DNA of 14,455 nucleotides from Peptostreptococcaceae bacterium (GCA_016650135.1 JAENWH010000019.1:1-14455), one strand, 5' to 3'. Shown: positions 7,363 through 14,455, counted from the stretch's first letter. Notes: generated from the sequence alone by a model not told the origin. Translations and numbers: made by a program.

Positions 7363-7440
7363 AATATTATTAATCTTAATTTACCACATAAACCGACAAA
7401 TTTCAAATGTTTTTTGCTACCGCTTTAAATTCTTAGATCT

Positions 7441-8130
7441 TTATCTGTCAAGCCAGGTAGGCCGCATATACAACTTGATTGGATAAACTTCGAAATCTGT
7501 GAGGCCATCCTTTTGAATGACCTCTTTCAACTCATCTAAAAGTTCTTCTATACAAGTGTTGGAAATGATTGGAATACCCAATTTATATGAAATCTGTCTG
7601 CATAACTTATATCCTTTAATAATTTCATATGGCGTTGTTTCCCTGATCAGGTGTGTGTTATTAATTAAACCATCTATTTTGATACCAGTCTCTGCCTGTA
7701 TTTTCTCAATATGTTCCAGCGCACCATCCAGATGATCCGTTTCAGGTCTGTTTGCATTTATTACACAAAGCATTGTTGAATCACCAGTAATAAAATACTT
7801 TTTAAACTGATTCAGAACTCTGGCTCCGCTGTCATCCCCACCCGCATCAACAACAGCCAGATAGTCTTTGTTTTCAAGAGGTGCCTTTAGGGAGGCTGAA
7901 ATTGCCGGCATATCTTCTGTAATATCATAACCATAGGAATTGTGATGTACCACAATTCCCAGGTTTTCCAGATATTTCTGCCGTTCTCTGCTTCTGAAAT
8001 ATGGATTGGCAATATCCATATCCAGCAAAGCAACTTTATCATGCTCTTTTCTTAAATTTATGGCCATATTCACAGCAAATTCGGTCTTTCCACTGCCATA
8101 ATGACCTGTAATAATTGTGATTCGTTTCAT
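7441..8130 (-). CDS. P-loop ATPase of unknown role in the 2-oxoacid oxidoreductase operon
   Basis: A 229-residue cytoplasmic NTPase of the broad SIMIBI/MinD-ParA-CobB group. Walker A is GHYGSGKT (9-16) right at the N-terminus; at the place where MinD/ParA proteins carry their signature lysine there is His10, so a partitioning role is not supported. A conserved-looking LLDMDIANPYFRSRE stretch follows (35-49), and a Walker B-like VVDAGGDD is at 93-100. There are no metal-binding Cys clusters or membrane segments. It is the last gene of the operon, starting 14 bp after the gamma subunit stop, with an AAGGAAG ribosome site. Its place directly behind the oxidoreductase subunits suggests assembly, activation or regulation of that enzyme, but this is inferred from position only. 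The exact function is not recognised. Confidence 0.85.
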   Translation of the reverse strand: MKRITIITGHYGSGKTEFAVNMAINLRKEHDKVALLDMDIANPYFRSRERQKYLENLGIVVHHNSYGYDITEDMPAISASLKAPLENKDYLAVVDAGGDDSGARVLNQFKKYFITGDSTMLCVINANRPETDHLDGALEHIEKIQAETGIKIDGLINNTHLIRETTPYEIIKGYKLCRQISYKLGIPIISNTCIEELLDELKEVIQKDGLTDFEVYPIKLYMRPTWLDR

Positions 8131-8144
8131 AGTAAAATTCTTCC

Positions 8145-8678
8145 TTATTTGGTCCAGGCTTCAAGCGCCTTCATATTAAGTGCAATAAGCTTCGCTTTTC
8201 CTCCTGTCATTACCTTTTCAAATACTTTTTCCATAATGGCAAGTTCCACAACGTTTGTGATTTGAATGATAGCGCCAAGCATAACCATATTTGCTGTTTT
8301 TGCGTTTCCAACCTGTTCTTCAGCTATCTTGTTGCAGTCTACATAATACACATTAATATCGTTTCTTGTTGTCTTCTGAGTAACAATTGAGGAATTAATG
8401 AACAAGTCCCCGCCAGGTAAAAGCATGCTCTCAAATTTATCAAGGGATGGTCCATTCATGGCAACCAGGACATCACAGGTGGATGCAAGGGGAGAGGCAA
8501 TGGGATCCTCGGAAATACAGACAGTACAGTTAGCTGTACCACCCCTCATTTCAGGACCATAGGATGGCATCCAGGTAACTTCCTTTTCTTCATACATGGC
8601 TGCATAAGCAAGCATTCGCCCAATCAGCAGCACACCTTGTCCGCCGAATCCGGCAATAAATATTTTTTTTACACTCAT
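8145..8678 (-). CDS. 2-oxoacid:ferredoxin oxidoreductase, gamma subunit (VOR/KOR type)
   Basis: The 177-residue gamma subunit of a four-subunit, CoA-dependent 2-oxoacid:ferredoxin oxidoreductase; in this superfamily the gamma domain forms part of the CoA-binding region. It begins with the typical IAGFGGQGVLLIG nucleotide-like loop (8-20) and contains WMPSYGPEMRGGTANC (about 36-51), both hallmarks of the family. Length is normal. The ATG (8678-8676) directly abuts the TAA of the beta gene with no spacer, and a GAGGAGG site lies inside the end of beta, so translation is probably coupled. It is followed by the ATPase gene. Substrate preference (branched-chain 2-oxoacids versus 2-oxoglutarate) cannot be read from this subunit. 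Confidence 0.92.
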   Translation of the reverse strand: MSVKKIFIAGFGGQGVLLIGRMLAYAAMYEEKEVTWMPSYGPEMRGGTANCTVCISEDPIASPLASTCDVLVAMNGPSLDKFESMLLPGGDLFINSSIVTQKTTRNDINVYYVDCNKIAEEQVGNAKTANMVMLGAIIQITNVVELAIMEKVFEKVMTGGKAKLIALNMKALEAWTK

Positions 8679-9425
8679 TTATTTTACCTCCTCAGGACAC
8701 TTAAACTGCTTAAGCGGATAATAAGGAATCATATTTTCCTTGAGCCACTCGATTGAATCTACAGGATTCAATCCCCAGTTTGTAGGGCAAGTAGATAAAA
8801 ATTCAACAAAGGCAAATCCCAATTTCTTTTCCTGGATCTCAAATGCCTTATGAATCGCTTTTTTCGCTTTTCTTATCTCTGCCGGGGACGAAAGAGCGAC
8901 TCTTTCGACAAATACAACTCCATCTATCGTTGCAAGTAATTCGGCCATTCTAAGTGGCATTCCTGCCTGAGCAACCGTTCTTCCTTCAACACAAGTCGTG
9001 GATTTTTGTCCGATAAGCGTTGTAGGCGCCATTTGACCGCCTGTCATTCCATAAATAGCATTATTGATAAAGAATGTACAGAATTTTTCTCCTCTGTGTG
9101 CTGCATGAACAATTTCTGCTGTTCCTATGGAAGCAAGATCTCCATCTCCCTGATAGGTAAATACAGGTGAATTCGGATGGACTCTTTTTATACCGGACGC
9201 TGTTGCAGGTGCTCTTCCATGTGCGGCTTCAATCATATCAACATCCATATAATGATGTGCTACAATTGAACATCCTACTGGAGATACTGCAATGCAATTC
9301 CCCAAATCTCCTCTTTCCTCTAAAACTTCCATAATTAAACGATGGGCAATTCCGTGTGTACATCCGGGACAATAGTGCAATTCCATTTCTCGCATTCCCT
9401 TTGTATATTCAAATACCGGTTTCAC
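8679..9425 (-). CDS. 2-oxoacid:ferredoxin oxidoreductase, beta (TPP-binding) subunit
   Basis: The 248-residue catalytic subunit that binds thiamine diphosphate and the proximal 4Fe-4S cluster. The TPP motif runs from GDGDLASIG (93-101) to FFINN (118-122) and YGMTGGQ (125-131). Cluster ligands are Cys19 and Cys22 (HYCPGCTHG), Cys52 (PVGCSIV) and probably Cys213 (STCPTNW). The start is GTG at 9425-9423: it lies immediately after the alpha TAA, and a GGAGG site sits 8 bases upstream inside the alpha gene. Zero spacing on both sides marks tight co-translation with alpha and gamma. The reaction is oxidative decarboxylation of a 2-oxoacid to acyl-CoA with reduction of ferredoxin in the cytoplasm. 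Overall similarity is to the VOR/KOR group; the nearby phosphate butyryltransferase/butyrate kinase genes favour branched-chain substrates. Confidence 0.93.
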   Translation of the reverse strand: MKPVFEYTKGMREMELHYCPGCTHGIAHRLIMEVLEERGDLGNCIAVSPVGCSIVAHHYMDVDMIEAAHGRAPATASGIKRVHPNSPVFTYQGDGDLASIGTAEIVHAAHRGEKFCTFFINNAIYGMTGGQMAPTTLIGQKSTTCVEGRTVAQAGMPLRMAELLATIDGVVFVERVALSSPAEIRKAKKAIHKAFEIQEKKLGFAFVEFLSTCPTNWGLNPVDSIEWLKENMIPYYPLKQFKCPEEVK

Positions 9426-10502
9426 TTATTTCACCTCCAAAATCTTCTTAGTTCTTTCAGCCACTTCAATTGGATCTATAAGCATTCCGCCGACTCTATT
9501 AATGAGAGCAACCGGCAGTCTGCCTTCCAATGCATATTTAACATCATGAATCATCTGGCCTTGAGATAATTCAACAGATATAATTTGTTTTGTCTGTGGT
9601 CCGATTTTACTGAAAGCTTCATTCGGGAAAGGCCATAATGTTTTAGGCCTGATTAGTCCGGTTTTTATACCTTCCTTAGCCAAAATATCCATTGCTTCAA
9701 GCACTACTCTTGCTGTTGAACCAAAGGCAACAAATACTGTCTCAGCATCCTCAAGATGGACTGCTTCATAATCCGCAAGCTCTTTTTCAGCCTTAATATA
9801 CTTAGGCCAATAACCGTTTATATAATCCTCAAGAAGCTCCTGTTCCAGCCACACAGAGTTAATGGCTATACGTTCTCTCTTATTCTTATGTCCAGTCAAT
9901 GCCCAGGGCTTGGCTGCCGGAATTTCTTCCTCCGTAAACGCAGGTTTTGCTTCAGGTATAATAACAGGTTCCATCATCTGTCCAAGCATACCGTCTGCAG
10001 CAATGATAACAGGATTTCTGTATTCATCTGCAACATCAAAAGCTTTTGTGATCATATCCATCGTTTCCTGAATTGAACTTGGTGCATAAACGATACAATG
10101 ATAGTCGCCATTTCCTCCGCCTCTTGTCACCTGATTGTAATCTGCCTGTCCTGGCTGAATGGAACCGATTCCAGGCCCGCCTCTCATAATATTAAGTATA
10201 ACTACAGGGAGTTGCACGGAAGCAAGCAGTGAAATTCCCTCCTGCATAAGCGCAATTCCCGGTGATGAGGATGAAATCATCACTCGACCACCTGCTGCTG
10301 CTGCACCGTAAGCCATATTAACTGCAGCCAATTCACTTTCTGCCTGAATAAATGCTCCGCCTACTTTTGCAAGTTCTCTCGACATATATTCCGGGATTTC
10401 GTTCTGTGGGGTAATCGGGTAACCAAAGTAATATCTGCAACCTGCATTTAAAGCGGCTTTAGCGAAGGCTTCATTACCCTTCATTAGTTTCTTCTCAGTC
10501 AT
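9426..10502 (-). CDS. vorB: 2-oxoacid:ferredoxin oxidoreductase, alpha subunit, probably branched-chain (VorB-like)
   Basis: The 358-residue alpha subunit, containing the domain I pyrimidine-binding half and the domain II transketolase-C-like part. FGYPITPQNEI (26-36) and QAESELAAVNMAYGAAAAGG (53-72) are the family hallmarks that contact TPP and substrate, followed by SSSSPG (77-82) and GPGIGSIQPGQADYNQ (109-124). It most resembles proteins annotated as 3-methyl-2-oxobutanoate dehydrogenase subunit VorB, acting on 2-oxoacids from valine, leucine and isoleucine. 2-oxoglutarate oxidoreductases are close relatives, so the symbol is provisional. The ATG is 4 bp after the delta stop, with an AGGAG site overlapping the end of delta. 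The context of Ptb and Buk 1.2 kb upstream in the window suits acyl-CoA to acid conversion. Confidence 0.88.
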   Translation of the reverse strand: MTEKKLMKGNEAFAKAALNAGCRYYFGYPITPQNEIPEYMSRELAKVGGAFIQAESELAAVNMAYGAAAAGGRVMISSSSPGIALMQEGISLLASVQLPVVILNIMRGGPGIGSIQPGQADYNQVTRGGGNGDYHCIVYAPSSIQETMDMITKAFDVADEYRNPVIIAADGMLGQMMEPVIIPEAKPAFTEEEIPAAKPWALTGHKNKRERIAINSVWLEQELLEDYINGYWPKYIKAEKELADYEAVHLEDAETVFVAFGSTARVVLEAMDILAKEGIKTGLIRPKTLWPFPNEAFSKIGPQTKQIISVELSQGQMIHDVKYALEGRLPVALINRVGGMLIDPIEVAERTKKILEVK

Positions 10503-10506
10503 CTTT

Positions 10507-10728
10507 TTACTCTCCTACTCTGTAAACGTTAATAACTCCATCAGGACACACTAATGCACAGTTTGCGCATCCGGTACATTCATCCTCATTCGTGATTGAT
10601 ATTGGATGATAGCCCTTATGGTTAACAAGTACTTCATCCAATTTTAGTATTTTCTTTGGACATGCTGCCACACATAGCTCGCAGCCTTTGCATCTGTCGG
10701 TTCTCAGTATCAATTTTCCTTTAGCCAA
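10507..10728 (-). CDS. 2-oxoacid:ferredoxin oxidoreductase, delta (2x 4Fe-4S ferredoxin) subunit, TTG start
   Basis: A 73-residue ferredoxin-like subunit that carries electrons from the proximal cluster to external ferredoxin. Two classical motifs are complete: Cys13-x2-Cys16-x2-Cys19-x3-Cys23-Pro and Cys51-x2-Cys54-x2-Cys57-x3-Cys61-Pro. The reading frame is closed by TAA directly upstream of the TTG at 10728-10726, and no ATG or GTG precedes the first cysteine. The start is therefore TTG (MAKGKLILRTDRCKGC, normal family length), with an AAGGAAG site about 10 bases upstream. This is the first gene of the delta-alpha-beta-gamma-ATPase operon, divergent from the XRE regulator. The weak TTG start on a small subunit may help set stoichiometry (inference). 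Confidence 0.92.
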   Translation of the reverse strand: MAKGKLILRTDRCKGCELCVAACPKKILKLDEVLVNHKGYHPISITNEDECTGCANCALVCPDGVINVYRVGE

Positions 10729-10775
10729 TTACATCACTTCCTTTTCCTATAATTTTTTTATACCTTAAAATATAC

Positions 10776-10812
10776 AAACTATTATAAATAGTAGTTTTCT
10801 TATCGCGAAACT
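10776..10812 (-). promoter_or_regulatory. Candidate operator and -10 region of the 2-oxoacid oxidoreductase operon
   Basis: ACTATT-ATA-AATAGT (10778-10792) is a perfect palindrome with a 3-base centre, and it contains TATAAT on the minus strand (10786-10781). No good -35 box lies 17 bases upstream (TTCGCG at best), which would fit activator-dependent transcription. AAACT (10776-10780), AGTTT (10793-10797) and AAACT (10808-10812) form alternating half-sites around it. The neighbouring XRE regulator is the obvious candidate to bind here, by position only. Confidence 0.35.
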
Positions 10813-10817
10813 TATTG

Positions 10818-10846
10818 TTGACTATATTTTTGTTTTAAATTATAAT
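10818..10846 (+). promoter_or_regulatory. Strong promoter of the XRE regulator gene
   Basis: TTGACT (10818-10823) and TATAAT (10841-10846) are exactly 17 bases apart, the same near-consensus pair found upstream of the LysM gene. The predicted leader is about 57 bases. The promoter is back to back with the candidate control region of the oxidoreductase operon, so one protein could regulate both. Confidence 0.8.
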
Positions 10847-10910
10847 ATAAGTATCTTTGTTTTTGTTTAATCAGAACGTAGTTATCCTTTAGAATCAGGA
10901 GTAAAACATT

Positions 10911-11651
10911 ATGAGTGCAATTTCTCAACACGTTGGACAACGAATAAAAAAATGTAGAAAAAGCAGAGGATTTACCATCGAACAATTTTCTAAAATCATC
11001 AATAAAAGCAAAGCAACACTGTCGAAATATGAAAATGGTAAGATAACAATTGATATTGAAACGCTGCTTGATATTGCAGATGCTCTTGAAATAGAATTTG
11101 TAAATCTTATTGATTACCGGTCTCCAAATATCAAACCGGAGGCTTTGCCTGAAAACTCCTATTTCAATAAACATACCTATTATCTTTATTACTTTGACGG
11201 TAGAACAAAAAAAATCATCAGGGCACTGATCCATCTCACACCCTCACGTGAAGATGCCTCCGACATTCATGTTATTATGTATCATGGCTTGGAATCCTTT
11301 GACGCACCAGATAAATGCCAGTATATTTTTACAGGATCCATGAAACCATATGATACCATTACACACATGTATCTTACCAATCAGACAAATATGGCAGAAA
11401 GAATGTACCTTTGCATATTAAATCCTATGGATGCAGGCTCTCCTGCGATTGGTATGCTTTCCGGACTTGGGAGCAAACCTTTTTTTGCGCCTATTTCAAT
11501 AAAAACCTTAATTTCCAAAGTCCTTCTGGAAGAAAATGAAGATTTTATGAATGTATTAAAACTGAGCAAAGAAGATTATCATATGGTCAAATATTATAAT
11601 ATGATGGTAATCAACCGCCCAAATTCCATTTTTTTGGAAGAAAAGAAATAA
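10911..11651 (+). CDS. XRE/Cro-type regulator with a long C-terminal sensor-like region
   Basis: A 246-residue cytoplasmic DNA-binding protein. Residues 8-68 form an HTH_3 domain (QRIKKCRKSRGFTIEQFS, then KATLSKYENGK, then LLDIADALEIE). Residues 75-246 form a domain that is not recognised beyond its usual place as an effector or oligomerisation module; it is not an obvious cupin, with no clear HxH metal motif. The ATG at 10911 follows an AGGAG site by 9 bases, and a near-consensus promoter lies 65 bp upstream. It sits between two operons of acyl-CoA energy metabolism: divergent from the 2-oxoacid oxidoreductase and convergent with the Ptb-Buk genes. It is therefore a plausible local regulator of branched-chain keto-acid use (inference). 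No terminator was seen in the 40 bp between its stop and the butyrate kinase stop. Confidence 0.88.
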   Translation: MSAISQHVGQRIKKCRKSRGFTIEQFSKIINKSKATLSKYENGKITIDIETLLDIADALEIEFVNLIDYRSPNIKPEALPENSYFNKHTYYLYYFDGRTKKIIRALIHLTPSREDASDIHVIMYHGLESFDAPDKCQYIFTGSMKPYDTITHMYLTNQTNMAERMYLCILNPMDAGSPAIGMLSGLGSKPFFAPISIKTLISKVLLEENEDFMNVLKLSKEDYHMVKYYNMMVINRPNSIFLEEKK

Positions 11652-11691
11652 TTGTCGAAAGCGAAAATATTATTTATGTAATGAAAATCAG

Positions 11692-12762
11692 TTAATAAAT
11701 TTTTGCCTCTTCTTCACCGGTTAATACTCGCAGCGCACCATTTGACAAAGCGCTCATTTCATCTTCTCCCGGGTAAACGATTATTTTCGCAATAAATCTA
11801 ACATTCTCACTGATCCATGAAATAAATTTCTTATCATAGGCAATTCCGCCAGTCAAAATAATTGCATCCACTTCCCCTTTCAAAACAGTTGCACACGCAC
11901 CTATTTCTTTAGAAATCTGATATGCCATCGCTTTATATATTAACTCAGCTTCTTTATCTCCAGCCTCGATTCTTTTCTCTACTTCTATTCCATCGTTTGT
12001 ATTTAAATATGCTACCAGTCCACCCTTGCCTTTAAGTTTCTTTTTTATATCATCTAATGAATATTTCCCTGAAAAACACATTGCTGCTAATCCGCCAGCC
12101 GGAACTCCGCCTGCTCTTTCAGGTGAGAAAGGTCCGTCTCCATCCAGTGCATTATTCACGTCAACAACTTTTCCTTTTTTGTGTGCCCCGACAGAAATGC
12201 CTCCACCCATATGAACCACAATAAAATTCAACTGTTCATATTTTTTACCCAGTTCCAGAGATGCTTTTCTGGCGACTGCCTTTTGATTAAGTGCGTGTAA
12301 TATACTTATTCTCGGGAGTTCCGGCATACCGGAAATTCTTGCTATATCCTGCATTTCATCGACTACAACCGGATCAACAATAAACGACGGTATATTTAAT
12401 TTTGAAGCAATTTCAAAAGCCAGTATTCCGCCCAGATTTGACGCATGCTCTCCCAATAATCCGGTTTTTAAATCTTCAATCATTTGTGGTGTAACCTTAT
12501 AAGTTCCGCCTTCAATAGGTTTCAGCAACCCGCCTCTGCCGACTACTGCGGTTAATTCAGATAAATCGATTCCCTGTTCATCCAAGGTTTCTAAAATAAC
12601 ATTTTTTCTGAAATCATATTGATCAATAATCTTTATATATTTGTTGATTTCTTCTGACGGATGTCTTAATACTGTTTCAAAAACCTCTGTAGTATCGTCA
12701 AACACGCCGATTTTTGTTGATGTTGATCCTGGATTGATTACTAAAATTTTATTCTTTGTCAT
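11692..12762 (-). CDS. buk: Butyrate kinase (branched-chain acyl kinase)
   Basis: A 356-residue cytoplasmic kinase of the ASKHA (acetate kinase/Hsp70/actin) fold that makes ATP from butyryl phosphate or branched acyl phosphates, releasing the acid. The N-terminal phosphate-binding INPGSTSTK (9-17), [10 protein letters not shown] (127-136), HMGGGIS (184-190), [15 protein letters not shown] (207-221) and the adenosine-region LTGGIAYD near the C-terminus are typical of Buk and distinguish it from the longer acetate kinase. Length is normal. It starts 13 bp after the Ptb stop with a GGGAG site, so it is the last gene of the PFOR-Ptb-Buk operon. With Ptb it completes acyl-CoA to acid plus ATP. Substrate chain length cannot be read from sequence: butyrate, isobutyrate, isovalerate or 2-methylbutyrate are all possible. 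Confidence 0.95.
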   Translation of the reverse strand: MTKNKILVINPGSTSTKIGVFDDTTEVFETVLRHPSEEINKYIKIIDQYDFRKNVILETLDEQGIDLSELTAVVGRGGLLKPIEGGTYKVTPQMIEDLKTGLLGEHASNLGGILAFEIASKLNIPSFIVDPVVVDEMQDIARISGMPELPRISILHALNQKAVARKASLELGKKYEQLNFIVVHMGGGISVGAHKKGKVVDVNNALDGDGPFSPERAGGVPAGGLAAMCFSGKYSLDDIKKKLKGKGGLVAYLNTNDGIEVEKRIEAGDKEAELIYKAMAYQISKEIGACATVLKGEVDAIILTGGIAYDKKFISWISENVRFIAKIIVYPGEDEMSALSNGALRVLTGEEEAKIY

Positions 12763-12775
12763 ATTTTCATTCTCC

Positions 12776-13681
12776 CTACAGTTTTGCTGCCATTAAGACA
12801 CCTAAGGCAATTGAATTCAGTTTTGTTTCTTCACTGTCTGCTCTGGAAGTTAAAATTACCGGTGCTTTAGTCCCTACGATTACACCAGCACCCTCGGCTT
12901 TTGCAAGGAAGGTCAAAGACTTGTAAAGTACATTCCCGGCTTCAATGGTCGGGCACAGTAGGATGTCAGCATCTCCTGCTACAGGATGTTCAAAGCCTTT
13001 AATTTTAGCTGCCTCTAAAGAAACCGCAATGTCTAAAGCAAAGGGTCCTCCTACTAGACAACCTTTTATTACTCCCGCTTCATTCATTTTAACCAGCTCA
13101 CCTGCATCAACTGTTGCAGGCATTTTTGGATTTACTTTTTCTTTTGCAGCGATTACAGCTACTTTTGCTTTCTCTATATCCAGCGCTCTTGAAACAACCA
13201 GTGCATTTTCAAGAATTTGTTTTTTCGTCTCCAGATCAGGTGCTATGTTCATTGCCGCATCTGTGACTATGATCAGTTTATGATAGGTGGGAACATCAAA
13301 TACAGCTACATGACTAAGGACATTTCCTGTCCTCAATCCAACTTCCTTATTCAGCACCGCTTTTAACAGAACTCCCGTATCAACCAGACCCTTCATTAAC
13401 AATTGGGCTTTCCCGCTTGAAACCAGTTCAACTGCTTTTAAGCAAGCTTCTGTCGGATCCTTGATATTGATTACTTCATAATCCGAACAGTCAATATTTT
13501 CACTTTTGCAGATGCTCTCAATTTTTTCCGCATCCCCAATCAGCATTGCCTTTACAATTCCATTTTCAAAAGCATGATGAATAGCTTTCAATACGTCATT
13601 ATCCTGTGCACAGGCTACAGCAACTGTTTTCGGTCCCCGTTCCTTGGCAATTCTTAAAACATCTTCAAATTTTTTAATCAT
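12776..13681 (-). CDS. ptb: Phosphate butyryltransferase
   Basis: A 301-residue cytoplasmic enzyme of the phosphate acetyl/butyryltransferase family that exchanges CoA of butyryl- or branched acyl-CoA for phosphate. Family features include [10 protein letters not shown] (94-103), [11 protein letters not shown] (115-125), the [12 protein letters not shown] loop (139-150) and [19 protein letters not shown] towards the C-terminus. The roughly 300-residue length and sequence style favour Ptb over Pta. Its ATG (13681-13679) overlaps the TGA of the upstream pyruvate:ferredoxin oxidoreductase gene as ATGA, with a GAGG site 7 bases upstream, so translation of the two is probably coupled. The product feeds butyrate kinase encoded immediately downstream. 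The coupling to an oxidoreductase that normally makes acetyl-CoA is unusual and is discussed in the findings. Confidence 0.95.
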   Translation of the reverse strand: MIKKFEDVLRIAKERGPKTVAVACAQDNDVLKAIHHAFENGIVKAMLIGDAEKIESICKSENIDCSDYEVINIKDPTEACLKAVELVSSGKAQLLMKGLVDTGVLLKAVLNKEVGLRTGNVLSHVAVFDVPTYHKLIIVTDAAMNIAPDLETKKQILENALVVSRALDIEKAKVAVIAAKEKVNPKMPATVDAGELVKMNEAGVIKGCLVGGPFALDIAVSLEAAKIKGFEHPVAGDADILLCPTIEAGNVLYKSLTFLAKAEGAGVIVGTKAPVILTSRADSEETKLNSIALGVLMAAKL

Positions 13682-14455
13682 TCTGACACCTCATTTGATA
13701 ATTTCTTATAATACTCACGTTTTTCTTTGGCATTTTTTTCTGCCACGGCAAATAGTTTCTCGGCATTTTCAGGGAAGGTTATTTCAAGGGACGAATATCT
13801 TACTTCACCTCTCAAAAATTTCTTAAAATCCTTAACAGGTTCTTTCGAATCCAAAGAAAACACATTTGTAACCGGATTATATCTGTACAAATTCCAGTAT
13901 CCGGCTTCTACAGCATTCTTCATTTCTGTCTGCGCATTATTCATTCCTGCCTTGATTCCATGCGTGATGCATGGCGCATAAGCAATGACAATTGATGGTC
14001 CCTTGTGTTCCTCTGCTTCCTTCAAGGCCGTAAGCAGTTGGTTAGGATTTGCCCCCATCGCACACTGCGCAACATATACATTGTCATAAGACATCATCAA
14101 AAGACCTAAATCCTTCTTTCTTGTCTTCTTACCTGCTGCCTGGAACTGAGCAACCGCACCTACTGGAGTAGCCTTAGAAGACTGCCCGCCTGTATTTGAG
14201 TAAACTTCAGTATCAAGCACCAGGACATTTACATCTTCTCCCATTGCGAATACATGATCTAAACCTCCGTACCCTATATCGTAAGCCCATCCGTCACCGC
14301 CCACCATCCACATGGTCTTCTTGGAAAGATGCTTTTTCTTCATCAGTATAACGTCCGCAATTTTCTTTTCTTCTCCAGTGAATTCCGCCTTATTGATTGC
14401 TTCAACAAGTGTTTTTGCTGCACCAGCAGATTCTTCCAGATTTTCATAGGTTTCA
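13678..14455 (-). CDS. nifJ: Pyruvate:ferredoxin (flavodoxin) oxidoreductase, C-terminal part
   Basis: The last 258 residues of a single-chain PFOR (family about 1170-1200 residues); the frame is open to the right edge, so the true start is outside and the internal ATG at 14343 is not a start. The visible part is the C-terminal TPP-binding domain: GGDGWAYDIGYGGLDHV (about 52-68 of the fragment), then LDTEVYSNTGGQSSK and APCITHGI, whose cysteine is a ligand of the proximal 4Fe-4S cluster in this family. The enzyme converts pyruvate plus CoA to acetyl-CoA, CO2 and reduced ferredoxin in the cytoplasm. It is co-transcribed with ptb and buk. Other substrates for a NifJ homologue cannot be excluded, because the substrate-binding N-terminal domains are not in the window. 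Confidence 0.95.
   Translation of the reverse strand, partial: ETYENLEESAGAAKTLVEAINKAEFTGEEKKIADVILMKKKHLSKKTMWMVGGDGWAYDIGYGGLDHVFAMGEDVNVLVLDTEVYSNTGGQSSKATPVGAVAQFQAAGKKTRKKDLGLLMMSYDNVYVAQCAMGANPNQLLTALKEAEEHKGPSIVIAYAPCITHGIKAGMNNAQTEMKNAVEAGYWNLYRYNPVTNVFSLDSKEPVKDFKKFLRGEVRYSSLEITFPENAEKLFAVAEKNAKEKREYYKKLSNEVSE

Noticed and set aside
7285..7440. A terminator between the oxidoreductase operon and the hydrogenase gene
   Set aside because: No stem of useful length followed by a T run was found; only a short GC/GC pairing near an A tract is present.
7441..8130. ParA/MinD-type partition protein
   Set aside because: The signature lysine of the deviant Walker A is absent, there is no ParB-like partner or centromere-like repeat, and the operon is metabolic.
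10812..11234. A 140-residue open frame on the minus strand opposite the XRE regulator
   Set aside because: No ribosome binding site, no recognisable domain, and it is fully antisense to a well-supported HTH gene; it is a shadow frame in AT-rich DNA.
14341..14343. ATG at 14343 as the start of a short 221-residue protein
   Set aside because: The frame stays open upstream to the window edge with PFOR-like sequence, so this is an internal methionine of a much longer enzyme.

Overview
The window looks like chromosome from a strictly anaerobic, amino-acid-fermenting member of the Clostridia (low-to-moderate GC). The evidence is a cluster of oxygen-sensitive enzymes of fermentation: two 2-oxoacid:ferredoxin oxidoreductases, a phosphate butyryltransferase/butyrate kinase pair, a large [FeFe] hydrogenase fusion and an ornithine carbamoyltransferase. 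Strong AGGAGG-type ribosome binding sites and consensus TTGACT-N17-TATAAT promoters also fit a Firmicute. Genus and species cannot be read from the window; no rRNA, tRNA, CRISPR or mobile element was seen.

Layout, left to right. (1) 1-840, minus: ornithine carbamoyltransferase, running off the left edge and lacking about its last 50 residues. (2) 946-2421, minus: a MocR-type GntR/aminotransferase-like regulator whose PLP lysine is replaced by leucine. (3) 2422-2709: divergent control region with two promoters, an inverted repeat and a pair of direct repeats. (4) 2710-3747, plus: a secreted LysM protein ending in an FMN-binding-type domain with a DxxSGAT flavinylation motif. (5) 3770-3820: a perfect 17-bp bidirectional terminator between convergent genes. 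(6) 3829-7284, minus: a single 1151-residue chain joining a 2Fe-2S domain, a GltD/NfnB-like FAD-NAD(P)H module, ferredoxin clusters and a complete [FeFe]-hydrogenase H-cluster domain. (7) 7441-10728, minus: a tight five-gene operon for a four-subunit 2-oxoacid:ferredoxin oxidoreductase (probably branched-chain, VOR type) plus a P-loop ATPase. (8) 10911-11651, plus: an XRE-type regulator transcribed divergently from that operon. (9) 11692-14455, minus: pyruvate:ferredoxin oxidoreductase (C-terminal part), phosphate butyryltransferase and butyrate kinase, with the first two genes coupled by an ATGA overlap; the window ends inside the first.

How the parts could work together (inference): 2-oxoacids from pyruvate or branched-chain amino acids are decarboxylated to acyl-CoA with reduction of ferredoxin. 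Ptb and Buk turn acyl-CoA into a carboxylic acid plus ATP, and the hydrogenase fusion disposes of electrons from reduced ferredoxin and/or NAD(P)H as H2. Arginine breakdown could add carbamoyl phosphate, hence ATP, through the ornithine carbamoyltransferase if that enzyme runs catabolically. The secreted LysM protein and its pseudo-aminotransferase regulator form a separate divergent unit that may concern extracellular flavin-based redox chemistry. The least conventional items are the lysine-less MocR regulator, the one-chain NfnB/hydrogenase fusion and the predicted LysM-anchored flavoprotein.
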